From NCBI GenBank assembly GCA_003612395.1, contig RAYQ01000004.1, positions 124,001 to 188,000 of the forward strand: 64,000 nucleotides of DNA, read 5' to 3'. A model generated the notes under the pieces. That model saw only the letters and a list, made by a program, of their open reading frames with translations. It was not told the DNA's origin and did not search any database. Source of the stretch: Parablautia intestinalis (GTDB lineage: Bacteria > Bacillota > Clostridia > Lachnospirales > Lachnospiraceae). This document shows, in pieces, positions 50,590-60,460 of this stretch. The position numbers and the translations under genes were made by a program. Each line of letters opens with the position of its first letter. Within the stretch, counting starts at the first letter, position 1.

Positions 50590-51945
50590 TCAGAAAGGAA
50601 ATCTCATCCCGCCAAAACCGCCTCTGCGCTTTCCTCCCATCATACCGGGCATCTGCTTCATCATCTTCTGGGACTGCTCGAACTGCTTCACAAACCGGTT
50701 CACAACAGCCATGTCCACACCGGCTCCCCTTGCAATCCGGCTTTTTCTGCTTAAATTAAGGAGCTTTGGATTTTTTCTCTCATCGGGAGTCATGCTCAAA
50801 ATAATGGCCTCTGTTTTTGCCAGCTGCTTTTCATCTATCATGGATTCTATATTTCCAAGCTGCTTTCCCATACCGGGCAGCATACTTAAAATACTGGTAA
50901 GACCGCCCATATTGCGCATCTGCTTCATGCTTTCCAGATAGTCATTAAAATCAAATTTGCCTTTTTTCAGCCGGGCAGCCATTTCTTTTTCTTTGTCTTC
51001 ATCAATAGAAATATTTTCCTGGGCTTTTTCTATCAGGGAAAGGACGTCTCCCATGCCCAAAATACGGCTCGCCATACGCTCCGGGTAAAACTGCTCCAAA
51101 TCGGAAAGCTTTTCTCCCATACCCACGTACAAAATGGGCTTTCCTGTAACCGCTTTTACGGAAAGCGCCGCCCCGCCCCTGGTATCACCGTCCATCTTGG
51201 AGAGCACCACGCCGTCTATTACAATTTTATCGTCAAATTCCTTTGCCACGGTGACCGCATCCTGACCTGTCATGGCATCTACCACCAGGAGCGTCTGATG
51301 GACGTCCACCTGCTCTTTTATATTTTGAAGCTCCGTCATCATATCCTCATCAATATGAAGACGGCCCGCCGTATCTAAAATCACAACATTATGGCTGTTT
51401 TTTTTCGCATGCTCAATAGCTGCCTTTGCAATGTCCACAGGGCTTTGATTATCTCCCATGGAAAACACGTCTACCTGCTGTTTTTCTCCATTTACCTGGA
51501 GCTGTCTGATAGCTGCCGGCCTGTAAACATCACAGGCCACAAGAAGCGGCTTTTTGCCACGCTGCTTTAATTTACCGGCAAGCTTGGCCGTTGTGGTGGT
51601 TTTACCTGCACCCTGAAGCCCGCACATCATAATCGTAGTGATGGACTTTCCGGGCTGCATTTTGATCTCGGTGGTTTCCGATCCCATCAGGGTAATCATT
51701 TCTTCATTTACAATCTTGATTACCATCTGGCCGGGGTTTAAGCCGTTCATCACATCAGAACCAATGGCACGCGCTTCCACCGCCTTTATAAACTGTTTTA
51801 CCACCTTAAAGTTTACATCTGCCTCCAAAAGGGCAAGCTTTACTTCCTTTAAAGCGGTCTTAACATCTTCTTCCGTAAGCTTTCCCTTACTTCGAAGGTT
51901 TTTAAATACATTTTGAAGTTTATCCGTTAAGCTTTCAAATGCCAT
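50590..51945 (-). CDS. ffh: Signal recognition particle protein Ffh
   Basis: 451 residues. GTPase of the SRP that targets membrane proteins. N-domain helices, then G motifs: CGLQGAGKTTTTAKLAGKLK near residue 108, VACDVYRPAAIRQL, LDTAGRLHID, SKMDGDTRGGAALSV near residue 250. The methionine-rich M domain (MRNMGGLTSILSMLPGMGKQ, then SRKSRIARGAGV) binds 4.5S RNA and signal peptides. The tail is Gly/Arg/Met-rich. Preceded by ylxM. Confidence 0.98.
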   Translation of the reverse strand: MAFESLTDKLQNVFKNLRSKGKLTEEDVKTALKEVKLALLEADVNFKVVKQFIKAVEARAIGSDVMNGLNPGQMVIKIVNEEMITLMGSETTEIKMQPGKSITTIMMCGLQGAGKTTTTAKLAGKLKQRGKKPLLVACDVYRPAAIRQLQVNGEKQQVDVFSMGDNQSPVDIAKAAIEHAKKNSHNVVILDTAGRLHIDEDMMTELQNIKEQVDVHQTLLVVDAMTGQDAVTVAKEFDDKIVIDGVVLSKMDGDTRGGAALSVKAVTGKPILYVGMGEKLSDLEQFYPERMASRILGMGDVLSLIEKAQENISIDEDKEKEMAARLKKGKFDFNDYLESMKQMRNMGGLTSILSMLPGMGKQLGNIESMIDEKQLAKTEAIILSMTPDERKNPKLLNLSRKSRIARGAGVDMAVVNRFVKQFEQSQKMMKQMPGMMGGKRRGGFGGMRFPF

Positions 51946-51948
51946 GGA

Positions 51949-52290
51949 CTAAAGCTCCTCTAAAATTTGATGTGATAAAAGCCTGACCTCCTGTACCAGC
52001 TCCTGCCTGGTAACATTCGGATTATTGCTTAATTCCTCCAACCTGCTTACGTTTTCCTTTACCCGCAGAAAACGCTCAACCAGATGCAGCTTATCCTCAT
52101 ACCCCTGCAATATATGGTTGCACCGCCTGACCAGGTCGTGCACCCCCTGTCTGGAGATACCGTTTTCCCTGGCGATCTCCGTCAGGGAAAAGTCATTGTA
52201 CACAACATCCTCATATATCTTTTTTTGGTGTTCCGTAAGCAGTTCCCCGTAAAAATCATACAAAAGACCCTGCTCCACTATCTTCTCCAT
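51949..52290 (-). CDS. ylxM: YlxM, helix-turn-helix SRP-associated protein
   Basis: 113 residues from the ATG at 52290 with GGGGAG before it; the long frame to 52368 translates a family 2 repeat. Sigma-70 region 4-like fold: LLTEHQKKIYEDVVYNDFSL, TEIARENGISRQGVHDLVRR. In streptococci YlxM modulates SRP and FtsY GTPase activity. Its gene is always just upstream of ffh. Confidence 0.93.
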   Translation of the reverse strand: MEKIVEQGLLYDFYGELLTEHQKKIYEDVVYNDFSLTEIARENGISRQGVHDLVRRCNHILQGYEDKLHLVERFLRVKENVSRLEELSNNPNVTRQELVQEVRLLSHQILEEL

Positions 52291-52336
52291 CTTACTCCCC
52301 ATGTTTCCAACAATCTGCAAATTCAGATGTAAGCAC
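52291..52336 (-). repeat. Family 2 leader repeat before ylxM
   Basis: On minus: ATCTGAATTTGCAGAT (stem ATCTG/CAGAT around the conserved AATTTG), TGTTGGAAACATGGGGAGTA then AG directly before the ATG. The GGGGAG is the ribosome site. Confidence 0.8.
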
Positions 52337-52382
52337 CAATTGCCAAATGAAAATCTCTGACTATTCATCTGTCACCTAAGAT

Positions 52383-52411
52383 ACCATACTACAAGCCAAA
52401 AAGATTGTCAA
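52383..52411 (-). promoter_or_regulatory. Promoter of ylxM-ffh
   Basis: On minus: TTGACA (52406-52411), 17 bases, TATGGT (52383-52388). The -35 box lies inside the stem of the hairpin at 52397-52442. Confidence 0.6.
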
Positions 52412-52442
52412 GCAAATTCCCTTGACAATCTTTATTTTTTTG
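52397..52442. terminator. Bidirectional hairpin terminator
   Basis: AAAGATTGTCAAG, eight bases, CTTGACAATCTTT, flanked by T-runs on both strands. Thirteen-base perfect stem. Confidence 0.8.
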
Positions 52443-52476
52443 CAATAAACTTACTAAAGAAGCGTGGCGGCGTTTA
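52443..52476 (-). repeat. Family 1 repeat, reverse copy
   Basis: CAATAAACTTACTAAAGAAG then CGTGGCGGCGTTTATT. One arm is degraded (ACTTACTAA). Confidence 0.6.
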
Positions 52477-52531
52477 TTCAGCGGACAGCTTAAAGCAAGC
52501 AGCTGACAAATATACAAAAAATCGTTCCTGG

Positions 52532-52951
52532 CTATATATTAAATGTCATAATACCAAACTTGGAAAAAATAATTTCCCTTACCAAGATCCCTGCTCCTTT
52601 TTTCTTTGCCAGATTCATTCCCGCAAGCTCCTGCAGCGATAAAATCTTTTCTTTATATCCAACCTTATTCCTGCCACCCAATATTCCCTTCTTTTCCACC
52701 TGAATCTGTACCTTAATCCGCGCTTTCAATTGTCCAAAAACTTCATAAAGAAAGGTATTTTCTTCTAAATAATAAAACTGGCTCTCAAGCGTTGTCTCAG
52801 AAGATGCCTCTTTTAAAATATACTGACTGATAATGGCTTTCAGCTTAAAGGGAACCATTTCATGTACAAGCAATTCTTCATAGGAAAAACCGGATCCCAG
52901 GTAGAGGTTTCCCACATCCTGAATCACATATTTAAAATCTTCATATTGCAT
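52532..52951 (-). CDS. Conserved-looking small protein next to the sigma-like gene
   Basis: 139 residues from the ATG at 52951 (GGGAATGTA upstream). Soluble, alpha/beta, with GNLYLGSGFSYEELLVHEMV, PFKLKAIISQYILKEAS, NTFLYEVFGQLKARIKVQIQ and a Lys-rich KKGILGGRNKVGYKEKIL. I do not recognise the family. It follows the sigma-like protein by 97 bases on the same strand, so the two may work together. Confidence 0.6.
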   Translation of the reverse strand: MQYEDFKYVIQDVGNLYLGSGFSYEELLVHEMVPFKLKAIISQYILKEASSETTLESQFYYLEENTFLYEVFGQLKARIKVQIQVEKKGILGGRNKVGYKEKILSLQELAGMNLAKKKGAGILVREIIFSKFGIMTFNI

Positions 52952-53048
52952 TACATTCCCACTTAATTTCATATTTTTACAACAGACCTTTCAAAACTCC
53001 CTTTTCTGATACAGCTTTAGGAAAGCTCTTTATGGTTTTTCCAAATAC

Positions 53049-53834
53049 CTATTGCAAATCTTCTATTGCAAACCCGCTCATACGCATGGCATCTGTTATT
53101 TCTTTTATGGACATACCTGTTTCCGTGGACAGTTCTTCCACTGTAACCTTGCGGTTAAGGTCCCGGGCCAATTCTCTGGCCCTGTCTGCCACCTTGTTTA
53201 CCCGGGCAAGTACTTTTTTATCTTTATCCTGTTGCCGGACATTCTCCGCAATACAGCTTTCCATGGCGTCCATCACCATTTTTATCAGCATTCCTTCCGC
53301 CTCCCCGGCATTTTCCAAACATCCCAGCATGGTAACACCCAGAGAAAGCGCCACATTCCCCTCTCCAATCAGGTCTTCAAGAAAAACACCCTGTCCTGCA
53401 TAAAGCCTGGAAATTTCTACCACCTGCGGAAGGTACAGATGAATCAGCCGGCTCTGTGCCGCTCTCTCCCCTGCCATGGCGGAGAGAATAACCGCTTCTT
53501 TTTCTCCACCATTAACCTCCTGTGTCTGCGCCAGCTCCTTTTTATATTCTTCTAAATAATCCATTTCCGCTTCGGATAAATATTCGTCTAAATCTGCAGG
53601 CTCCCCTATACCGACTTTATGCTTTTTTAAGTAGTCGAATACCATCTGAAGCTGACTCTCTGACAAATTAAGTCCGGCAAAGCTATCCCTGACCTGCTGT
53701 TCTGAAACGCAATTTTCCTGTTCCTTCGCCAAATCCCGAACTTTTTTTAAATTGCGTGCAAATAAAATTTCCTGACTCTCTCCCATATCATAACCATGCC
53801 TTTCCGGTAAATGACCATCACTTTCACTGAACAT
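53049..53834 (-). CDS. Sigma-70-like protein lacking promoter-recognition regions
   Basis: 261 residues from the ATG at 53834, which overlaps the stop of the rhomboid-like gene (a longer frame to 53945 exists). A region-1.1-like part (LKKVRDLAKEQENCVSEQQV, LNLSESQLQMVFDYLKKHKV) is followed by a region 2-like core, SRLIHLYLPQVVEISRLYAG and QGVFLEDLIGEGNVALSLGV, and a region 3-like helix-turn-helix (KVADRARELARDLNRKVTVE, ELSTETGMSIKEI). The aromatic 2.3/2.4 promoter-melting segment is not recognisable and region 4 is absent. It may bind core RNA polymerase without reading a normal promoter. Function unknown. Confidence 0.7.
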   Translation of the reverse strand: MFSESDGHLPERHGYDMGESQEILFARNLKKVRDLAKEQENCVSEQQVRDSFAGLNLSESQLQMVFDYLKKHKVGIGEPADLDEYLSEAEMDYLEEYKKELAQTQEVNGGEKEAVILSAMAGERAAQSRLIHLYLPQVVEISRLYAGQGVFLEDLIGEGNVALSLGVTMLGCLENAGEAEGMLIKMVMDAMESCIAENVRQQDKDKKVLARVNKVADRARELARDLNRKVTVEELSTETGMSIKEITDAMRMSGFAIEDLQ

Positions 53835-54681
53835 GGGTGTGTGTGAAAATGTGTTCCTCACAATATTCATAATTTCCATTACATTTAGAGCAGAAACGGA
53901 ACTGAAGCTCTGGATTTGTCTCTTCTGTTCTTCCACAGATTGCACATTTATGCCTTGTGTTACGGTTGGACTTTTTCACTTCCCTCTTAAATTCCTGTCT
54001 GCGCTTTGCCTGTTTAGGCGTCATATGCACCCTGCCTCTGCCTGTAACAAAAAATACGATAAAATTCATTAAAGAAGCGGCAATCACAAACTTATCCACA
54101 ACAGAGCCTAAAATAAACTGATAAATAAGCAATGCTCCGTAAATAATTCCCAGAATTTTAATTCTAACCGGTATCATAAAAAACAGCATCACCTGCATAT
54201 TGGGATAAGTGGATGCAAAAGCCAGAAAAATAGACATATTCACATAATAAGTGCTGAATCTGGTCGCCAATTGATAAAAATCACCATAAATTCCCCAGAG
54301 CGCAATCCCTGCCTCTCCTCCAATCAGTACTGTATACCCGAACAGCAAAAAAGCTCCCAGTATGGTAAAAAGCATTCCTGAAAAGATATAGACATTATAT
54401 CTGTATGTTCCCCAGGTTCTTTCCAGTGTGGTTCCCAGCGAGTAATAAAAGTAAAGCATTAAAAGTGTAAAAAAGTCAAAGCCTGAGGGCGGTATGAGGA
54501 TCCAGCTTACCAGCCGCCATATCTGACCGTGAAAAATAATTTCATAGGGATTTAAATAAAAAAATGTAAGCATCCAGGGAGAAACCCATTCAAGCACATA
54601 TCCAATCGCATAGCATATAATCAGCACCAGGGACAGATTCTTAATTGCATATTTCCCGAATTTCTTTTCAAAACCACTCAT
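53824..54681 (-). CDS. Rhomboid-like membrane protein with C-terminal zinc ribbon
   Basis: 285 residues from the ATG at 54681 (AGGAGG upstream). Six or so spans: NLSLVLIICYAIGYVLEW, LRLVSWIL-type rhomboid entry GQIWRLVSWILIPPSG, YNVYIFSGMLFTILGAFLLF, and so on. The rhomboid catalytic GxSG and the His partner are not visible (region reads GIALWGIYGDF and FVIAASLMNF), so it is probably an inactive relative. A basic linker then leads to a zinc ribbon, CAICG ... FCSKC, with EYCEEHIFTHTHV. The sigma-like gene starts inside its stop codon. Confidence 0.8.
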   Translation of the reverse strand: MSGFEKKFGKYAIKNLSLVLIICYAIGYVLEWVSPWMLTFFYLNPYEIIFHGQIWRLVSWILIPPSGFDFFTLLMLYFYYSLGTTLERTWGTYRYNVYIFSGMLFTILGAFLLFGYTVLIGGEAGIALWGIYGDFYQLATRFSTYYVNMSIFLAFASTYPNMQVMLFFMIPVRIKILGIIYGALLIYQFILGSVVDKFVIAASLMNFIVFFVTGRGRVHMTPKQAKRRQEFKREVKKSNRNTRHKCAICGRTEETNPELQFRFCSKCNGNYEYCEEHIFTHTHVQ

Positions 54682-54862
54682 AGTATACCTCCTGCATGCC
54701 GGCATGCGACACAAATAATACCTGCTAAGGATTTAGCATTACATCACTTAAAGCTTCATATATTCTATCATCCCCCAAACCAATTGTAAATAAAGTTATA
54801 AATAATGCTTTTTAAATTTAGAATTTGGAAATTATTCTTAACAAAATGTTTATTCTCTTACG

Positions 54863-54891
54863 TTGCATTTTAAAAAACCTTGTCGTATAAT
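54863..54891 (+). promoter_or_regulatory. Promoter P1 of the activase gene
   Basis: TTGCAT (54863-54868), 17 bases, TATAAT (54886-54891). 54715-54862 is AT-rich with no gene seen. Confidence 0.7.
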
Positions 54892-54908
54892 TACTACGCG
54901 TGTCGAAG

Positions 54909-54937
54909 TTGACATCCTGCGTATTTTTATTTTATAT
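54909..54937 (+). promoter_or_regulatory. Possible promoter P2 with operator-like repeat
   Basis: TTGACA (54909-54914), 17 bases, TTATAT (54932-54937). CCTGCG (54916-54921) and CGCAGG (54941-54946) flank the -10, an inverted pair that could bind a regulator. Confidence 0.5.
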
Positions 54938-54975
54938 ATGCGCAGGTAAAATATATGTAAGAAAGGTGGCAGCTT

Positions 54976-57900
54976 ATGGACAATCAAAATTATACCCTGG
55001 GCATTGACATTGGTTCCACTACGGTCAAAATCGCCATTTTAGATGATGCTCACAGGATTTTATTTTCCGACTATAAAAGACATTTTGCAAATATAAGGGA
55101 AACGCTCTCTGATTTGTTACAGCAGGCATATCATCAGCTGGGTAACATCCGGCTTCATCCCATGATTACCGGTTCCGGGGGGCTCACCCTTGCCAATCAC
55201 TTGAACATCCCCTTCGTACAGGAAGTAATTTCTGTCGCTACAGCGTTAAAAGAAATTGCTCCTAAAACGGATGTGGCCATTGAACTTGGCGGTGAGGACG
55301 CTAAAATTATTTATTTTGAAGGCGGTAATGTTGAACAGCGCATGAATGGTATCTGTGCCGGAGGGACAGGTTCTTTTATTGACCAGATGGCCTCTCTATT
55401 GCAGACAGATGCTTCCGGTTTAAATGAATATGCCCAAAATTACCATTTACTCTACACCATTGCCGCCAGATGCGGCGTGTTTGCCAAGTCCGATATCCAG
55501 CCCCTTATCAATGACGGCGCAGCCAAAGAGGATTTATCAGCATCTATTTTTCAGGCTGTAGTCAACCAGACTATCAGCGGACTTGCCTGCGGAAAGCCAA
55601 TCAGAGGACATGTGGCATTTTTAGGAGGGCCCCTGCATTTCCTTTCCGAATTAAAAGCGGCTTTCATCCGTACCTTAAAACTGGATGAAGAGCATACCAT
55701 AGAAACAGAGCATTCTCATCTTTTTGCCGCCATCGGCTCCGCCATGAACGCGAAAGAAGAAGTTTCCTTTACAATGGAAGAGATGACAGGAAAGCTCTCC
55801 AGTGACATTAAAATGGAATTTGAAGTGGAGCGTATGGAACCCCTGTTTTCCTCTTCCGAAGAATATGAAAGGTTTCAGTCGCGCCATGGAAAGCACCATG
55901 TTAAGGCATCCCCTCTTGCTTCCTATCAGGGAAACTGCTATCTGGGTATCGATGCCGGAAGTACTACTACCAAAATTGCTCTGGTTGGGGAGGACGGTTC
56001 ACTTTTGTATTCCTTCTACAGCAGCAATGACGGCAGTCCTTTAAAGACAGCAATCCGCTCCATCAAAGAAATCTATTCCCTTCTCCCAAAAGGGGTATCT
56101 ATTATGCGCTCCTGTTCGACCGGATACGGCGAAGCGCTGATGAAGGCGGCTTTTCTTTTGGATGACGGCGAGGTGGAAACGGTAGCCCACTACTATGCCG
56201 CTGCTTTCTTTGACCCAGAGGTTGACTGTATTTTAGATATAGGCGGCCAGGATATGAAATGTATCAAAATCAAAAACCAGGCTGTGGACAGTGTACAGTT
56301 AAATGAGGCCTGCTCTTCCGGCTGCGGTTCCTTTATTGAAACCTTTGCCAAATCCTTAAACTATACCGTAGAGGATTTTGCACAGGCTGCACTGTTTGCG
56401 CAGCATCCCATCGACCTGGGCACCAGATGTACCGTTTTTATGAATTCCAAGGTAAAACAGGCTCAGAAAGAGGGGGCTTCCGTCCCTGATATTTCTGCAG
56501 GGCTTGCTTATTCTGTTATCAAAAACGCCTTATTTAAAGTCATTAAAGTATCGGATGCCTCTGCTCTTGGTAAAAATATTGTGGTTCAGGGCGGTACCTT
56601 TTATAATGATGCCGTTCTAAGAAGCTTTGAAAAAATCGCGGACTGCGAAGCTATCCGTCCCGATATTGCAGGGATTATGGGTGCCTTTGGCGCTGCCCTT
56701 ATTGCAAGGGAGCGTTACATAGAAGGTTATCAGACTACCATGCTCTCCTTTGAAAAAATATGTGCTCTGCAGTTTGAAACAAGCATGGCCAAATGTAAAG
56801 GCTGTACCAACAGCTGTCGTCTTACCATTAATAAATTTACAGGCGGAAGACAATATATTTCAGGAAACCGCTGTGAGCGCGGACTCGGAAAACAAAAGAG
56901 CAAAAATGGCGCCCCCAATCTTTTTGATTACAAGCTGAAACGTATTTTCGGCTATGAACCTCTCCTCTCTGATCAGGCACGAAGAGGAACTGTTGGAATT
57001 CCCCGTGTGCTGAACATGTATGAAAATTATCCGTTTTGGTTCACTTTCTTTACAAAGCTGGGGTATCAGGTTATATTGTCTCCACTTTCCAACCGGAAAA
57101 TCTATGAGCTTGGAATTGAATCTATTCCCAGCGAGTCAGAGTGTTATCCTGCCAAGCTGGCCCACGGCCACGTAAGCTGGCTGATTCATCAGAAAGTGGA
57201 TTTCATTTTCTATCCTGCTCTTTTTTATGAGCGGAACGAAGTTCATGAGGCAAATAATCATTATAATTGCCCCATTGTCACTTCCTATTCAGAAAATATA
57301 AAAAATAATGTAGAGGAAATAGGCCGGGGAGAAATTCTTTTGCGCAACCCATTCATGTCATTTCGGGATTTAAAAACGGTTTCCGAAGCTCTTGCCAAAG
57401 AGTTTAAAGAGCTTCCTCTTGAAGAAGTTATGGAGGCAGCCCGTCTTGGCTGGGAGGAACTGGAACAGGCAAGAAAAGATATTAAAAGAAAAGGTGAAGA
57501 GGTACTTTCCTATTTAAATGAAACCAGAAAACGGGGCATTGTGCTGGCTGGCCGTCCATACCATATTGATCCGGAAATCAACCATGGTATTCCGGAGCTC
57601 ATTACTTCTTATGATATTGCCGTGCTCACAGAGGATTCCATTTCCCATCTTGCAAAGCCGGAACGACCCTTAATTGTTTCTGATCAGTGGATGTATCATT
57701 CCAGACTTTATGCGGCTGCAAGCTACGTAAAAGCAGTTGAAAATCTTGAACTGATTCAGCTCAATTCTTTTGGCTGCGGGCTGGATGCCGTTACCACAGA
57801 TCAGGTAAGTGATATTCTCACAGGCTCGGATAAAATCTATACCTGCCTGAAAATTGATGAGGTGAACAATTTAGGGGCTGCCAAGATTAGGATCCGCTCC

Positions 57901-59232
57901 CTGCTCTCCGCTATCAGAGTCAGGGAAAAGCAAAACAAAGAGAGGAATATCCGTTCCTCTGCCATTCAAAAGGTGCCCTTTACAGAGGAAATGCGCCGAA
58001 ACTATACTATTTTATGTCCCCAGATGTCACCGCTGCACTTTGATATACTGGAGTCTGCCTTTAATGCATGTGGCTATCATTTTGAGGTATTGCCCAATGA
58101 CAACCGGCATGCTGTGGATGTGGGACTCAAATTTGTAAACAATGATGCGTGCTATCCTTCTTTGATGGTAGTTGGTCAGATTATGGATGCACTGCTTTCC
58201 GGAAAATATGACTTAAATAAAGTGGCTGTCATTATGACGCAGACAGGCGGAGGCTGCCGTGCTACCAATTACATAGGATTTATCCGCCGTGCCCTGGAAA
58301 AAGCAGGAATGCCTCAAATACCTGTTATATCCTTAAATATGGCCGGTATAGAATCTAATCCCGGTTTCCATTTAAGTCTTGAAATGCTGATGCGCGCCGC
58401 ATACGCCGCAGTGTTTGGTGATATTTTCATGCGCTGTATCTACCGCATGCGTCCCTATGAAAAGGAAAAAGGAAGTGTAGAGGCGCTTCATCAAAAATGG
58501 CTTAAGAAATGTCAGGATTTTGTGTCCGCCAAACATATGAATTTCTTTACCTTCCAAAAAATGTGCCGCCAGATAATAAAGGATTTTGATGAAATTCCTA
58601 TAACGGAGATTCCGAAACCCAAGGTTGGTATTGTAGGTGAAATTCTGGTTAAATTTGCACCCGCTGCCAACAACCATCTGGTAGATTTACTGGAATCAGA
58701 AGGGGCTCAGGCTGTCGTCCCCGATCTTTTAGACTTCATGCTCTACTGCTTTTATAACCAGATTTATAAGGCTGATGCTCTTGGCACAAGCAAAAAAGCC
58801 GCTTTTCTTTCAAAGCTTGGGATTGATGCCCTGGAATTTTTAAGAAGAAGTGCATCGAAAGCTTTTGCAAAAAGTAAGCATTTTACCCCGCCTACCAGTA
58901 TCTACAAAACCGTAGAGTATGCCAAACCCATCGTATCAATCGGTAACCAGACCGGCGAGGGATGGTTTTTGACCGGTGAAATGGTAGAGCTCATTCACGA
59001 AGGGGTGGATAATATTGTCTGTACACAGCCTTTTGCCTGTCTCCCCAATCATGTTGTGGGGAAAGGCGTTATCAAAGAGCTGCGCAGGCTCTATCCTTTA
59101 AGCAATATTGTGGCCATCGACTATGACCCGGGCGCCAGCGAGGTAAATCAGTTAAATCGAATCAAACTCATGCTCTCTACCGCACAGAAAAATTTAAAGG
59201 AGCAGGCCGGGGACTCACCTAAAACCGCGTAA
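54976..59232 (+). CDS. Giant acyl-CoA dehydratase activase (double BcrAD/BadFG ATPase module, DUF2229)
   Basis: 1418 residues, far larger than the 260-residue HgdC activator. Two ASKHA ATPase modules in tandem: first [16 protein letters not shown] at residue 9, with Cys127 ([10 protein letters not shown]) and Cys166 ([11 protein letters not shown]), the positions that bridge the 4Fe-4S cluster in HgdC; second [15 protein letters not shown] near residue 323 with ACSSGCGSF and [10 protein letters not shown]. Then a Cys cluster (KCKGCTNSC ... NRCERG), a DUF2229 domain ([17 protein letters not shown]) and a C-terminal HgdB-like part ([40 protein letters not shown]). The family normally pumps an electron into a 2-hydroxyacyl-CoA dehydratase; none is encoded nearby. 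GAAAGGTGG precedes the ATG. Confidence 0.93.
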   Translation: MDNQNYTLGIDIGSTTVKIAILDDAHRILFSDYKRHFANIRETLSDLLQQAYHQLGNIRLHPMITGSGGLTLANHLNIPFVQEVISVATALKEIAPKTDVAIELGGEDAKIIYFEGGNVEQRMNGICAGGTGSFIDQMASLLQTDASGLNEYAQNYHLLYTIAARCGVFAKSDIQPLINDGAAKEDLSASIFQAVVNQTISGLACGKPIRGHVAFLGGPLHFLSELKAAFIRTLKLDEEHTIETEHSHLFAAIGSAMNAKEEVSFTMEEMTGKLSSDIKMEFEVERMEPLFSSSEEYERFQSRHGKHHVKASPLASYQGNCYLGIDAGSTTTKIALVGEDGSLLYSFYSSNDGSPLKTAIRSIKEIYSLLPKGVSIMRSCSTGYGEALMKAAFLLDDGEVETVAHYYAAAFFDPEVDCILDIGGQDMKCIKIKNQAVDSVQLNEACSSGCGSFIETFAKSLNYTVEDFAQAALFAQHPIDLGTRCTVFMNSKVKQAQKEGASVPDISAGLAYSVIKNALFKVIKVSDASALGKNIVVQGGTFYNDAVLRSFEKIADCEAIRPDIAGIMGAFGAALIARERYIEGYQTTMLSFEKICALQFETSMAKCKGCTNSCRLTINKFTGGRQYISGNRCERGLGKQKSKNGAPNLFDYKLKRIFGYEPLLSDQARRGTVGIPRVLNMYENYPFWFTFFTKLGYQVILSPLSNRKIYELGIESIPSESECYPAKLAHGHVSWLIHQKVDFIFYPALFYERNEVHEANNHYNCPIVTSYSENIKNNVEEIGRGEILLRNPFMSFRDLKTVSEALAKEFKELPLEEVMEAARLGWEELEQARKDIKRKGEEVLSYLNETRKRGIVLAGRPYHIDPEINHGIPELITSYDIAVLTEDSISHLAKPERPLIVSDQWMYHSRLYAAASYVKAVENLELIQLNSFGCGLDAVTTDQVSDILTGSDKIYTCLKIDEVNNLGAAKIRIRSLLSAIRVREKQNKERNIRSSAIQKVPFTEEMRRNYTILCPQMSPLHFDILESAFNACGYHFEVLPNDNRHAVDVGLKFVNNDACYPSLMVVGQIMDALLSGKYDLNKVAVIMTQTGGGCRATNYIGFIRRALEKAGMPQIPVISLNMAGIESNPGFHLSLEMLMRAAYAAVFGDIFMRCIYRMRPYEKEKGSVEALHQKWLKKCQDFVSAKHMNFFTFQKMCRQIIKDFDEIPITEIPKPKVGIVGEILVKFAPAANNHLVDLLESEGAQAVVPDLLDFMLYCFYNQIYKADALGTSKKAAFLSKLGIDALEFLRRSASKAFAKSKHFTPPTSIYKTVEYAKPIVSIGNQTGEGWFLTGEMVELIHEGVDNIVCTQPFACLPNHVVGKGVIKELRRLYPLSNIVAIDYDPGASEVNQLNRIKLMLSTAQKNLKEQAGDSPKTA

Positions 59233-59256
59233 AAGCAACAGGGGGGCGAATTATTT

Positions 59257-60393
59257 ATGATTAAACAGGAAATCAATGAGATCAAAAGACTTTATACACC
59301 AAGCCGATGCTCTATCACCCGTATTTGCGGATGCTATGTGGATGGCGAAAAAAACAAAAAAACAGATTTTAAGGAGGCTTTTCTCTCCCTTCCCGAGGAG
59401 GAGATCTTTAAGTATTTTGAATTGCTGCGCAAAACCCTCTCCGGCACCGTAGGAAAAAATATGCTGAATCTGGAATTTCCCCTTGATAGTGAAAAGCAGG
59501 GCGGTACACAGGAATTTCTTTTTCGACTGCGTGAGAGCAAATTGAAGGATGATACTCTCCTTGATGAATTCTATGACAAAGTGATTGCTTCCTATGAATA
59601 TGTAGGCAATTATCTGATTTTACTCATTCATGACGCCTATGATGTTCCCGGCCAAACAGGTGATGGGCTCACCCTGGACGATGCCTCCGATACAGTGTAT
59701 GAATATATACTTTGCTGCATCTGCCCGGTAAACCTTTCCAAGCCGGGTTTAAGCTATGACGCTCAGACAAATGAATTCCATAACAGAATCCGCGACTGGA
59801 TCGTGGAAATGCCGGAAGCAGGTTTTCTTTTTCCAAGCTTTAATGACAGATGTTCCGATATTCACAGCACTCTCTACTATACCAAAAAGCCGGAAGAGCC
59901 TCATTCTGAGTTTGTTGACAGCGTTTTGGGTGCTGTTCTCCCTCTGACAGCAGGAAGTCAGCGAGAGACCTTTCAGGCTCTCGTTGAGGAAACCCTGGGC
60001 GAAGATGCTGAATATGAGGTTGTTAAAAATATTCATGAAAATTTAACGGAGCTTATAGAGGAACACAAAGAAATTCCGGAGCCTCTTGCTCTGGACAAGC
60101 ATCAGGTAAGGGATTTATTTGAAAAAAGCGGCGTGGAAGAAGAAAAGCTTACCAGCTTTGACCAGCTCTATGATAATGCTGCCGGCGAAAACGCCTGTCT
60201 TTTGGCTGACAATGTGGCAAATACCAGAACCTTTGAAGTAAAAACGCCGGATGTTATAGTCAAAGTAACCCCCGGCCGGGCCGACCTGGTAAATACTATG
60301 ACACTTCACGGTAAGCAGTGTCTGGTAATAGAGCTTAGTGAGCATGTGGAGGTAAATGGGATTGTCTTAAAAAAACACGCACCCATTATTTAA
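59257..60393 (+). CDS. DUF4317 domain protein
   Basis: 378 residues, soluble and acidic. It matches DUF4317 from INEIKRLYTPSRCSITRICG through GDGLTLDDASDTVYEYILCC, ICPVNLSKPGLSYD, FEALVEETLG-like and a C-terminal IVLKKHAPII. No catalytic motif is visible. A second module (LALDKHQVRDLFEKSGVEEE, then VKVTPGRADLVNTM) follows the core. It is co-transcribed with the activase (24-base gap) and closed by the terminator after it. Function unknown. Confidence 0.85.
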   Translation: MIKQEINEIKRLYTPSRCSITRICGCYVDGEKNKKTDFKEAFLSLPEEEIFKYFELLRKTLSGTVGKNMLNLEFPLDSEKQGGTQEFLFRLRESKLKDDTLLDEFYDKVIASYEYVGNYLILLIHDAYDVPGQTGDGLTLDDASDTVYEYILCCICPVNLSKPGLSYDAQTNEFHNRIRDWIVEMPEAGFLFPSFNDRCSDIHSTLYYTKKPEEPHSEFVDSVLGAVLPLTAGSQRETFQALVEETLGEDAEYEVVKNIHENLTELIEEHKEIPEPLALDKHQVRDLFEKSGVEEEKLTSFDQLYDNAAGENACLLADNVANTRTFEVKTPDVIVKVTPGRADLVNTMTLHGKQCLVIELSEHVEVNGIVLKKHAPII

Positions 60394-60401
60394 AAAGGAG
60401 C

Positions 60402-60460
60402 AAAAATGTGGATATTGTCTGTGTTTTTTACATCACAGACAATATCCACATTTTTGTTTC
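60402..60460 (+). terminator. 22-bp perfect hairpin terminator
   Basis: AAAAATGTGGATATTGTCTG TG and its exact complement flank a ten-base loop, followed by a T-run merging with a family 1 arm. Confidence 0.92.
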
